Source of the DNA: an uncultured Lachnospiraceae bacterium
GTDB lineage: Bacteria > Bacillota > Clostridia > Lachnospirales > Lachnospiraceae
Reading direction: 5' to 3'
DNA length: 5,732 nt
Assembly (NCBI GenBank): GCA_946549155.1
Contig: CAMNQN010000205.1
Coordinates: forward strand, 1 to 5,732
Below are positions 1 to 5,605 of this stretch, piece after piece. A program made the translations under genes and the position numbers. The notes beneath the pieces were generated by a model. That model searched no databases. It saw only the letters and a program-made list of their open reading frames with translations, and had not been told where the DNA came from. Positions within the stretch are counted from its first letter, which is position 1. Each line of letters opens with the position of its first letter.

Positions 1-124
1 CCGCTGGCTCCCCAACACAACTCTTTTTTTTCCGTTCCTCTCTTCAAGCTCCCCCTTATTGTTGCCCCCCCCCCTTCTCTCCCCATCCCTGCATCCTCTA
101 AGATAAACATAGGCAATTACCTGT
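1..124. other. Non-coding, pyrimidine-rich leader upstream of the kinase operon
   Basis: No coding region is supported here. From about 21 to 100 the + strand is almost all C and T, including eight T at 24-31, five C at 51-55 and ten C at 65-74. No hairpin with a T-tract and no convincing -35/-10 pair is visible. The promoter of the downstream kinase genes is therefore either unrecognised or lies upstream of the window. The composition differs sharply from the purine-rich coding strand that follows. Confidence 0.6.
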
Positions 125-131
125 AAGGAGG
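125..131 (+). promoter_or_regulatory. Ribosome binding site setting the GTG start of the DhaK-like gene
   Basis: A full AAGGAGG lies ten bases before the GTG at 142. The strong site and good spacing support GTG as the start. The encoded N-terminus, beginning MKLFNEKHKV, also aligns with the usual start of DhaK proteins, so no upstream or internal ATG is needed. Confidence 0.85.
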
Positions 132-141
132 GCTTCTTTTC

Positions 142-1179
142 GTGAAATTATTTAATGAAAAACATAAGGTAGTGGACGAGATGGTGGAGGGCTTTCTGGA
201 GCTTTACCCCAATTTTTATAAGCGTATCCATATTGTCAGGGGAAACTATAATGGCATTATGTGCCAGCGGTGTGAGAATCCCGTGTCGGTGGTGGTGGGC
301 GCAGGCAGCGGCAATGAACCCTGGTGTATCGGTTACGTGGGAGTGGGGCTGGCGGATGCCGCTGTGGTGGGCTCCATTTACACGGCGCCTCCGGCCAGGG
401 CTGTTCAGGCAGTGACCAGAAGCGTGCCCAACAAGAACGGCGTGGTTTATATTTGTACCAATCATGTGGGGGATGTGCTGAACTTTGAATTGGCCAGTGA
501 ATTGGTGGAATTGGAAGGGATTACTACTCGGACGATTGTGGTGAACGATGACGTGGCCTCCGCCCCCAGGGCGGAGAAGAGCGAGCGCCGGGGAACCGCG
601 GGGGTTCTGTTTGTGGTGAAGGCGGCCGGCGGCGCGGCTTCTCTTGGCATGAATATTGATGATGTGGCCCGGATCGCGGCAAAGGCCAATGACAATACTT
701 ACACATTTAACGCGTTTACCTCCTCTGTCTATGACCCTGAAACGGGAAAGGCGCTTCTGGAGCTGGAGGAAGGGATGGTGGAGTATGGCGTGGGCTTCAG
801 CGGGGAGAGCGGTGTATTCCGCAAGCCCTTTAAGAGTGCGGACGATACGGTGGATACCGTGATCAAATATTTGCTGAACGACATCCAGCCCCTGCCCATG
901 GAGGAGATTGTGGTGCTGGTGAACGGTTTTGGCAGAACCGGGGATATGGAGATGGCGATTATCGGGAAACGGGTGCTGCAGGATTTGCGGAAGAATGAGA
1001 TTAAGGTGCACCATGTGCTGACGGGGCATACCTTTTCCCCCACGGACAGCAGCGGTTTTTCCATCTCCCTTATGAGCGTGGACGAGGAATTGAAACGGTG
1101 CTATGATTTTCCGGCCTGGTCGCCCCTGATTCGGGGGTTTACGGGAGCGGATATGCACCTGGGTAAGCAGAACTTTTAA
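142..1179 (+). CDS. dhaK: DhaK-family (dihydroxyacetone kinase substrate-binding subunit-like) protein lacking the catalytic histidines
   Basis: This 345-residue protein matches DhaK over its whole length. DhaK binds dihydroxyacetone and presents it to the ATP-carrying DhaL subunit in the cytoplasm. Recognisable blocks are GAGSGNEP (53-60), GDVLNFE (110-116), the NDDVAS region (135-140), EYGVGFSGESG (214-224) and TDSSGFSISL (301-310). In classical DhaK the first block reads GGGSGHEP and the fourth GVGxHGEPG. Here the two histidines, one of which holds the substrate as a covalent hemiaminal, are Asn58 and Ser220. The Asp of the GD motif (Asp111) is kept, but the Lys shortly before it in E. coli DhaK is Thr106. 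The fold is clear, but dihydroxyacetone is doubtful as substrate. It may act on another small molecule or be a regulatory paralogue. It is 41 bases ahead of its likely partner, the DhaL-PfkB gene, probably in one operon. The symbol denotes family only. Confidence 0.88.
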   Translation: MKLFNEKHKVVDEMVEGFLELYPNFYKRIHIVRGNYNGIMCQRCENPVSVVVGAGSGNEPWCIGYVGVGLADAAVVGSIYTAPPARAVQAVTRSVPNKNGVVYICTNHVGDVLNFELASELVELEGITTRTIVVNDDVASAPRAEKSERRGTAGVLFVVKAAGGAASLGMNIDDVARIAAKANDNTYTFNAFTSSVYDPETGKALLELEEGMVEYGVGFSGESGVFRKPFKSADDTVDTVIKYLLNDIQPLPMEEIVVLVNGFGRTGDMEMAIIGKRVLQDLRKNEIKVHHVLTGHTFSPTDSSGFSISLMSVDEELKRCYDFPAWSPLIRGFTGADMHLGKQNF

Positions 1180-1220
1180 GGACTGTCAGACGATAATGTA
1201 GAAAATAGGTACGGCGGATT

Positions 1221-2831
1221 ATGAAAAATTATTTAAATATAGAAGATTTGAAAAATATGTTCTGTTTTGCGGCGGGGGAAGTGAAAGCCCGGGAGGGATA
1301 TCTGACAGAGCTGGACATTCCGGTGGGTGACGGGGATCACGGCAGAAATATGAGCATTGCCTTCGGTGAGGTGGAATTTGAGCTGCCAAGGATGCGTTTT
1401 ACTTGCGTGGAGGAGGTATTTCTGGCTATGGGGACCATAATCATGGATACCTGCGGCGGCGCTTCCGGTGTGTTGTTTGGCACCATGTTTGTCAGCGGAA
1501 CGGTGCGCAGACAGAAGCATTTTACGATTTCTCTGGAGGATATCGCTGAGATTTTCCGGATTTCTCTGGATGCGCTGATGGCCCGGGGCAAGGCGAAGCC
1601 GGGGGATAAGACCATGATCGACGCGCTGGAACCGGCGGTCCGGGCTTTTGAGCTGGCGGCGGAGAAGGATTATCCGCTGAAGGATGGCCTGTGCATGGCG
1701 GCGGAGGCGGCCAGGGCGGGAATGGAGCACACGAAGGAGCTGCAGGCGCGGTTTGGCCGGGCGAAATATTATCCGGAGAAGGGATTGGGGCTCCAGGATC
1801 CGGGAGCCACGTCGGCCTGGATTATTTTTCAAGCCATGGCGGACTGGGCGAAAAAGCAGGACTGGACGGAAGCCAAAACGGACTATCAGGTGACGACTCT
1901 GACCCTGAATCCCTGTGTGGACAAGACCATCAATATTGATTCTATGATTTACAGCGGAACGAACAAAATCCGAAGTGTGCAGAATGATATTTCCGGAAAG
2001 GGCATCAATGTCAGCGCAGTGCTCCGCAATTTTGGTGTCACTACCCGCTGCCTGGGATTTAACTATTCTGAGGGGGCCAGGGTGGTGGACAAATTCCTGG
2101 ATGATTTGGAGATTCCCCATGATTTTGTGCGGGTACCGGGGCATCTGCGCACCAATATAAAGATTTTTGAACAGTCCAGCCGCACGATGACGGAATTTAA
2201 CGAGGCAGGACTCTCGGTGCCCAAGGAGGCCCTGAGTAAGCTGATGGAGAAGATCGAGGAGTGTACCGAAAAGACGGCCATCCTGACGCTTAGCGGCAGC
2301 CTGCCGAAGGGGGTACCGGTGAATATTTACCGGAACATTATCCAGAAGGCGAATTTAACCGGGTGCAAGACGATTCTGGACGCATCGGGAAACACCCTGC
2401 TGGAAGGCATCAAAGCGGTGCCCTACATGATCAAGCCCAATGTACAGGAGCTGATGGGGGCCTTTGAGGAGGAGATTCGGCGGGGAAAGACGCTGGATGA
2501 TATCGTAAGATTTCTGCTGGCCCAGGGAATCCATTATATTTGTCTGTCCGCAGGAGACAGAGGGACTTATATGGCGACTCAGGAGAAGATATTGTACGCA
2601 AAACCGCTGAAACTGGTGGTGCGCGGTGTGCAGGGCGCCGGAGATTCCATGGTAGCCGGCATGTGCGCGGCGATTCTTCAGGAGAAAAGCGATGAGGAGG
2701 TCCTGGCCTACGGAATGGCGGCGGCCGGCGGTTCTTTAGAGCGCAGTGGAACCCTGCTGTGTCAGAAGGAGGATTTGGAGCGGCTGCTTCCGCTGGTGGA
2801 GATTCGGGAGGCAGAGTGCATCCGGCTGTGA
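1221..2831 (+). CDS. DhaL-PfkB fusion: DhaL phosphotransfer domain joined to a 1-phosphofructokinase/tagatose-6-phosphate kinase-type domain
   Basis: One 536-residue frame holds two kinase domains. Residues about 1-212 are DhaL, the nucleotide subunit of dihydroxyacetone kinase. The magnesium-binding aspartates are present (Asp32, Asp37, Asp39 in LDIPVGDGDHG), as are GGASG (79-83), RGKAKPGDKTM (122-132) and QDPGATS (192-198), so this half looks active. After a linker of about 12 residues, residues 225-536 are a PfkB kinase close to FruK/LacC. It has TLTLNPCVD (226-234), SGKGINVS (258-265), RTNIKI (310-315), TEFNEAG (324-330), SGSLPKGVP (358-366), KPNVQEL (405-411) and the ATP-site GAGD with catalytic base Asp475. 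FruK/LacC enzymes phosphorylate ketose monophosphates to bisphosphates. The two halves are normally separate proteins. The ATG at 1221 has only a weak ribosome site (GGCGGA, too close), so coupling to the upstream gene is possible. The substrate is unknown. Confidence 0.88.
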   Translation: MKNYLNIEDLKNMFCFAAGEVKAREGYLTELDIPVGDGDHGRNMSIAFGEVEFELPRMRFTCVEEVFLAMGTIIMDTCGGASGVLFGTMFVSGTVRRQKHFTISLEDIAEIFRISLDALMARGKAKPGDKTMIDALEPAVRAFELAAEKDYPLKDGLCMAAEAARAGMEHTKELQARFGRAKYYPEKGLGLQDPGATSAWIIFQAMADWAKKQDWTEAKTDYQVTTLTLNPCVDKTINIDSMIYSGTNKIRSVQNDISGKGINVSAVLRNFGVTTRCLGFNYSEGARVVDKFLDDLEIPHDFVRVPGHLRTNIKIFEQSSRTMTEFNEAGLSVPKEALSKLMEKIEECTEKTAILTLSGSLPKGVPVNIYRNIIQKANLTGCKTILDASGNTLLEGIKAVPYMIKPNVQELMGAFEEEIRRGKTLDDIVRFLLAQGIHYICLSAGDRGTYMATQEKILYAKPLKLVVRGVQGAGDSMVAGMCAAILQEKSDEEVLAYGMAAAGGSLERSGTLLCQKEDLERLLPLVEIREAECIRL

Positions 2832-2857
2832 TCCGTTTTTAGAGCGGCTGACAGTAC

Positions 2858-2902
2858 GAAGGCCCGGCAAAGCGCGTTTCGCGCCTGTTTTGCCGGGCCT
2901 TC
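2858..2902. terminator. Strong hairpin between convergent operons, likely bidirectional terminator
   Basis: The arms 2858-2871 and 2889-2902 are perfectly complementary over 14 bp. An inner 5-bp stem (2872-2876 with 2880-2884) closes on a TTT loop, with a four-base bulge at 2885-2888. It lies 26 bases after the stop of the DhaL-PfkB gene and 9 bases after the stop of the ArsR gene on the other strand. The T-tract after it is poor on both strands (scattered T at 2900-2919 on +), so it is not a textbook intrinsic terminator. Its position between convergent stops is the main support. Confidence 0.75.
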
Positions 2903-2911
2903 TCTGCGTAT

Positions 2912-3274
2912 TTATTCTTCCAGGATATGATCCAGTCCCTGGGCGATCATCGTTCTCACATGATCATCCGCCAGAGAATAGAAAATGGATTTTCCCTCCC
3001 GCCGGTTTTTCACCAGTTTATTTTGCTTCAGAATCCTTAACTGATGGGAGATGGCGGACTGGGTCATATTCAGCGCCTGGGCCAGATCGCAGACGCACAC
3101 TTCTGATTCGAACAGGACGAACAGGATGCGGATGCGGGTGGAGTCCCCAAATACCTTAAACAGCTCTGCCAGATTGTAGAGGGTTTCCTCCTCCGGCATT
3201 TGTTCGTTTACGATATCCAGCAGGGGCTGATGGATTTCGTGGTCGTCACAGCATTCAATTCCTTTTATTATCAT
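2912..3274 (-). CDS. ArsR/SmtB-family metal-responsive repressor, CadC-like
   Basis: This 120-residue winged-helix repressor releases DNA when it binds metal. The helix-turn-helix region covers about 56-85 and contains CVCDLAQALNMTQSAISHQL. Both metal sites known in this family can be read. The alpha3N thiolate site is Cys60-x-Cys62, with Cys8, Cys9 and nearby His12 and His15 in the N-terminal arm. The alpha5 interhelical site is Asp103-x-His105, His116, Glu119, with exactly the SmtB spacing (11 and 3 residues). The first usually senses Cd/Pb, the second Zn. It is the last gene of the - strand operon, 38 bases after the ATPase stop. A good ribosome site (AAAGAGGG, six bases before the ATG) supports the start. 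It most likely controls the operator at 5550-5569, giving autoregulation. Metal preference is inferred from ligands alone. Confidence 0.92.
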   Translation of the reverse strand: MIIKGIECCDDHEIHQPLLDIVNEQMPEEETLYNLAELFKVFGDSTRIRILFVLFESEVCVCDLAQALNMTQSAISHQLRILKQNKLVKNRREGKSIFYSLADDHVRTMIAQGLDHILEE

Positions 3275-3312
3275 GGGATACCCTCTTTCTTTCTGATTCC
3301 CACACAGGAAAT

Positions 3313-5181
3313 TTACAAATTTTTCACCTGCAGGGCCCGGATCGCGTTCAGCACTGCCAGCACCATCACACCCACATCAGCGAAAATGGCCAGCCACATG
3401 TTGGCGATTCCCAGGGCGCCAAGCACCAGGCAGATCAGCTTCACACCGATGGCGAAGTAGATATTCTGGTACACGATTCTCATACATTTCCGGGAAATAC
3501 GGATGGCCTTGGCAATTTTTTGCGGATCATCATCCATCAATACCACATCAGCGGCCTCTATGGCGGCATCGGAGCCCAGCGCGCCCATGGCGATACCGAT
3601 ATCGGCCCGGGCCAGCACCGGCGCATCGTTGATGCCGTCGCCCACAAATACCAGCTTTTCTTTCTGTTTTTTCTCCTTCAGCAGCTGTTCCACGATAGAT
3701 ACCTTGTCCCCGGGCAGCAGCTCGCTGTGGACTTCTTTGATACCCAACTGACTGGCCGTCTGATCGGCCGCCTGCTTAGCGTCGCCGGTAAGCATCACTG
3801 TTCTGGTCACTCCGGAGGCTTTCAGCGCCTGGATGGCTTCCCTGGCGTTGGGTTTTAACCTGTCGGAGATCAGAATATGTCCGGCATAGCTGCCGTTTAC
3901 GGCCACATGAACCAGCGTGCCCACCTTATGGCAGTCCGAATATCCGGCGCCGATCTGCTCCATCAGGCGGGCGTTTCCCACGGCCACCGGGCTGCCGTCC
4001 ACCAGGGCGGTGATTCCCTTTCCGCTAATTTCCTGCAAATCGGAAACGCGGCTGGCGTCCACCGGCTTGCCCCAGGCCTTCTGCAGGCTCTTACTGATGG
4101 GGTGGGAGGAGTGACATTCTGCTAAAGCGGCGTACTCCAAAAGCTGCTCTTTGGGAATGGTATTATGATGAATGCCGCTGACCTCGAATACCCCCTGGGT
4201 CATCGTGCCGGTTTTGTCAAATACCACGCATTTTGTCCGGGACAGCGCCTCCAGATAATTGGAGCCCTTCACCAGGACGCCGGCATTGCTGGCTCCGCCG
4301 ATTCCGGCGAAAAAGCTTAAAGGAATGCTGATGACCAGCGCACAGGGGCAGCTGATGACCAGGAAGGTCAGCGCCCGCAAAATCCAGTCGTTCCACTCCG
4401 GGGCCAGCCCTGCAAACAGTACCCGAATCAGGGGCGGCAGGATGGCCAGAACCATCGCGCTGATGCAGACGGCCGGGGTATAATACCGGGCAAATTTGCT
4501 GATAAAATTTTCGGAGCGGGATTTTTTGGAGCTGGAGTTTTCCACCAGATCCAGGATTTTGGAGACGGTGGATTCCCCGAATTCTTTTGTGGTACGGATT
4601 TTTAAAAGGCCGTTCAGATTGATGCAGCCGCTGATCACCTCGTCGCCGGGTCGTACCTCCCGGGGGAGGCTTTCACCGGTGAGGGCGCTGGTATTTAAGG
4701 AGGCGCATCCTTCCGTCACCAGGCCATCAATGGGAATCTTTTCCCCGGGCTGCACCACAATGATTTCGCCGATGGGCACCTCGTCCGGGTCCACCTGCTC
4801 CAATCCCGTGTCCCGTTCAACATTGGCGTAGTCAGGACGGATATCCATCAGTTCACTGATATTCCTGCGGCTTTTTCCCACAGCATAGCTCTGGAACAGC
4901 TCCCCCACCTGGTAAAACAGCATAACCGCCACGCCTTCCGTGTATTCCCCCAGGAGAATGGCGCCGAGGGTAGCCACGGCCATCAGGAAGTTTTCATCAA
5001 AAACCTGTCGGTTTAAAATTCCTTTGCCTGCCTTTCTCAGGATGTCATATCCGATGATCAGGTAGGGAATCAGAAACAGAACAAACCGCAGGGATCCTTC
5101 CAGCGGCAGCAGGCTGAACAGAATCATCAGCGCCGCGGACAAAAGGATGCGAATTAGCGTCTTTTTTTGTTTTTTATTCAT
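3313..5181 (-). CDS. cadA: Heavy-metal-translocating P1B-type ATPase (Zn/Cd/Pb exporter, CadA/ZntA-like) without N-terminal HMA domain
   Basis: This inner-membrane pump uses ATP to export divalent soft metals. Numbered from the start chosen here (622 residues), it shows TGES (168-171), the membrane metal site CPC (278-280), the phosphorylation motif DKTGT with Asp322, HP (360-361), TGD (465-467) and GDGIND (514-519). In the last membrane part Lys581 and Asp602 have the same 21-residue spacing as Lys693 and Asp714 of ZntA, which marks the Zn/Cd/Pb (P1B-2) class rather than copper. Hydrophobic segments lie near 9-26, 31-48, 65-80, 82-98, 235-258, 269-293, 571-590 and 594-612, fitting eight helices. 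The frame extends 19 codons further, to an ATG at 5238, but AAAAGGAG seven bases before 5181 decides for the shorter form. CadA and ZntA usually carry an N-terminal HMA domain; here it is encoded separately, 93 bases upstream. Confidence 0.95.
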   Translation of the reverse strand: MNKKQKKTLIRILLSAALMILFSLLPLEGSLRFVLFLIPYLIIGYDILRKAGKGILNRQVFDENFLMAVATLGAILLGEYTEGVAVMLFYQVGELFQSYAVGKSRRNISELMDIRPDYANVERDTGLEQVDPDEVPIGEIIVVQPGEKIPIDGLVTEGCASLNTSALTGESLPREVRPGDEVISGCINLNGLLKIRTTKEFGESTVSKILDLVENSSSKKSRSENFISKFARYYTPAVCISAMVLAILPPLIRVLFAGLAPEWNDWILRALTFLVISCPCALVISIPLSFFAGIGGASNAGVLVKGSNYLEALSRTKCVVFDKTGTMTQGVFEVSGIHHNTIPKEQLLEYAALAECHSSHPISKSLQKAWGKPVDASRVSDLQEISGKGITALVDGSPVAVGNARLMEQIGAGYSDCHKVGTLVHVAVNGSYAGHILISDRLKPNAREAIQALKASGVTRTVMLTGDAKQAADQTASQLGIKEVHSELLPGDKVSIVEQLLKEKKQKEKLVFVGDGINDAPVLARADIGIAMGALGSDAAIEAADVVLMDDDPQKIAKAIRISRKCMRIVYQNIYFAIGVKLICLVLGALGIANMWLAIFADVGVMVLAVLNAIRALQVKNL

Positions 5182-5188
5182 AAATATG

Positions 5189-5196
5189 CTCCTTTT
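5189..5196 (-). promoter_or_regulatory. Ribosome binding site that fixes the ATPase start
   Basis: On the - strand AAAAGGAG sits seven bases ahead of the ATG at 5181-5179. The 19 codons that could extend the frame upstream would run straight through this site, and they encode a sequence (starting MKSAFSW) that resembles no family N-terminus. The shorter start is therefore preferred. Confidence 0.85.
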
Positions 5197-5274
5197 CGAG
5201 ACCACTACTATAGTATGCCAGGAAAACGCGGATTTCATTAATGCAGGGAAACACGGAATGAATCGGAAATTCCC

Positions 5275-5493
5275 TTAAAGATAGATTTCGCAGTCATCCT
5301 CCACCATCTTACAGTTTTTCAGAACCTGCTGCATCACAGCCCTGGAGTCCGCGCCGTCCTCAAATTCCACGATCATTTTTAATGTCATAAAATTCACGGT
5401 GGCGTCTTTTACACCAGAGGTTTTTTTCGCTGCCTGTTCCATTTTGTTTGCGCAGTTGGCGCAGTCCACTTCGATCCTGTAGGTCTTTTTCAT
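5275..5493 (-). CDS. Stand-alone heavy-metal-associated (HMA) domain protein
   Basis: This 72-residue protein consists of a single ferredoxin-like HMA domain. The metal motif is Asp10-Cys11-Ala-Asn-Cys14, preceded by a beta strand (TYRIEVD). An Asp just before the first Cys is typical of Zn/Cd/Pb ATPase HMA domains such as that of ZntA, whereas copper domains usually have Thr or Ser. The C-terminal end is acidic and has two further cysteines (Cys61, Cys68, with EDD between), which could add ligands. It is the first gene of the metal operon, directly upstream of an ATPase that lacks this domain. It may therefore be the detached N-terminal domain, acting in the cytoplasm to bind or pass on metal. 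The frame is open up to 5559, but AAAGGAA eight bases before 5493 and the family N-terminus (MKKTYRIEV) favour the short start. The longer form would begin inside the operator. Confidence 0.9.
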   Translation of the reverse strand: MKKTYRIEVDCANCANKMEQAAKKTSGVKDATVNFMTLKMIVEFEDGADSRAVMQQVLKNCKMVEDDCEIYL

Positions 5494-5501
5494 AATAAAA
5501 G

Positions 5502-5508
5502 TTCCTTT
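5502..5508 (-). promoter_or_regulatory. Ribosome binding site of the HMA gene
   Basis: AAAGGAA on the - strand lies eight bases ahead of the ATG at 5493. It supports the 72-residue start over the upstream ATG at 5559, which has no comparable site and lies within the operator. Confidence 0.75.
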
Positions 5509-5549
5509 CTTAAAATAAAATTTTCCAGATGCAGTGCTGTTCAACAAAC

Positions 5550-5569
5550 ATATGAACAACTATTCATAT
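5550..5569 (-). promoter_or_regulatory. Probable ArsR/SmtB-type operator of the metal operon
   Basis: The arms ATATGAA (5550-5556) and TTCATAT (5563-5569) are a perfect 7-bp inverted repeat around six bases. Read through, the core is TGAACAACTATTCA, which resembles the imperfect 12-2-12 operators of SmtB/CzrA-type repressors. It begins about ten bases downstream of the -10 box, so a bound repressor would cover the transcription start. A further half-site, TGTTCA at 5538-5543, pairs with TGAACA at 5553-5558 across nine bases and could bind a second dimer. The natural regulator is the ArsR protein encoded at the end of this operon. Confidence 0.8.
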
Positions 5570-5577
5570 ATGAGTAT

Positions 5578-5605
5578 ATTATAACGCCTGAGAAGGAAAT
5601 GTCAA
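5578..5605 (-). promoter_or_regulatory. Consensus sigma-A promoter of the HMA-ATPase-ArsR operon
   Basis: On the - strand a perfect TTGACA (5605-5600) is followed, after 16 bases, by a perfect TATAAT (5583-5578). Transcription should start near 5571, at the edge of the operator, leaving an untranslated leader of about 78 bases before the HMA gene. So strong a promoter is expected for a gene set held down by a repressor. Confidence 0.88.

Noticed and set aside
59..104. Possible -35 (TTGTTG) and -10 (TAAGAT) for the kinase operon
   Set aside because: The matches to consensus are poor and the spacing is wrong, so no promoter is called.
148..1158. 336-residue open frame on the - strand opposite the DhaK-like gene
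   Set aside because: It is a shadow of a codon-biased real gene. It is rich in His, Arg and Pro, has no family resemblance, and lacks a ribosome site.
1233..2144. 303-residue open frame on the - strand opposite the DhaL-PfkB gene
   Set aside because: Its composition is typical of an antisense shadow, no motif is recognisable, and the + strand protein has clear family motifs throughout.
2746..3159. 137-residue + strand frame spanning the terminator
   Set aside because: It runs from the end of the PfkB gene through the hairpin and into the antisense of the ArsR gene. It is Arg/Pro/Ser-rich and has no start signal.
5206..5215. Palindrome TACTATAGTA between the HMA and ATPase genes as a second operator or a -10 box
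   Set aside because: It is only ten bases, has no matching -35 at proper spacing, and does not resemble the operator at 5550-5569.
5182..5238. N-terminal extension of the ATPase to the ATG at 5238
   Set aside because: It would contain the good ribosome site of the ATG at 5181 and encodes no family-like sequence.
5246..5274. Weak hairpin just after the HMA stop as terminator or attenuator
   Set aside because: The stems are only five base pairs with long loops and no T-tract follows, so it is unlikely to stop transcription into the ATPase gene.
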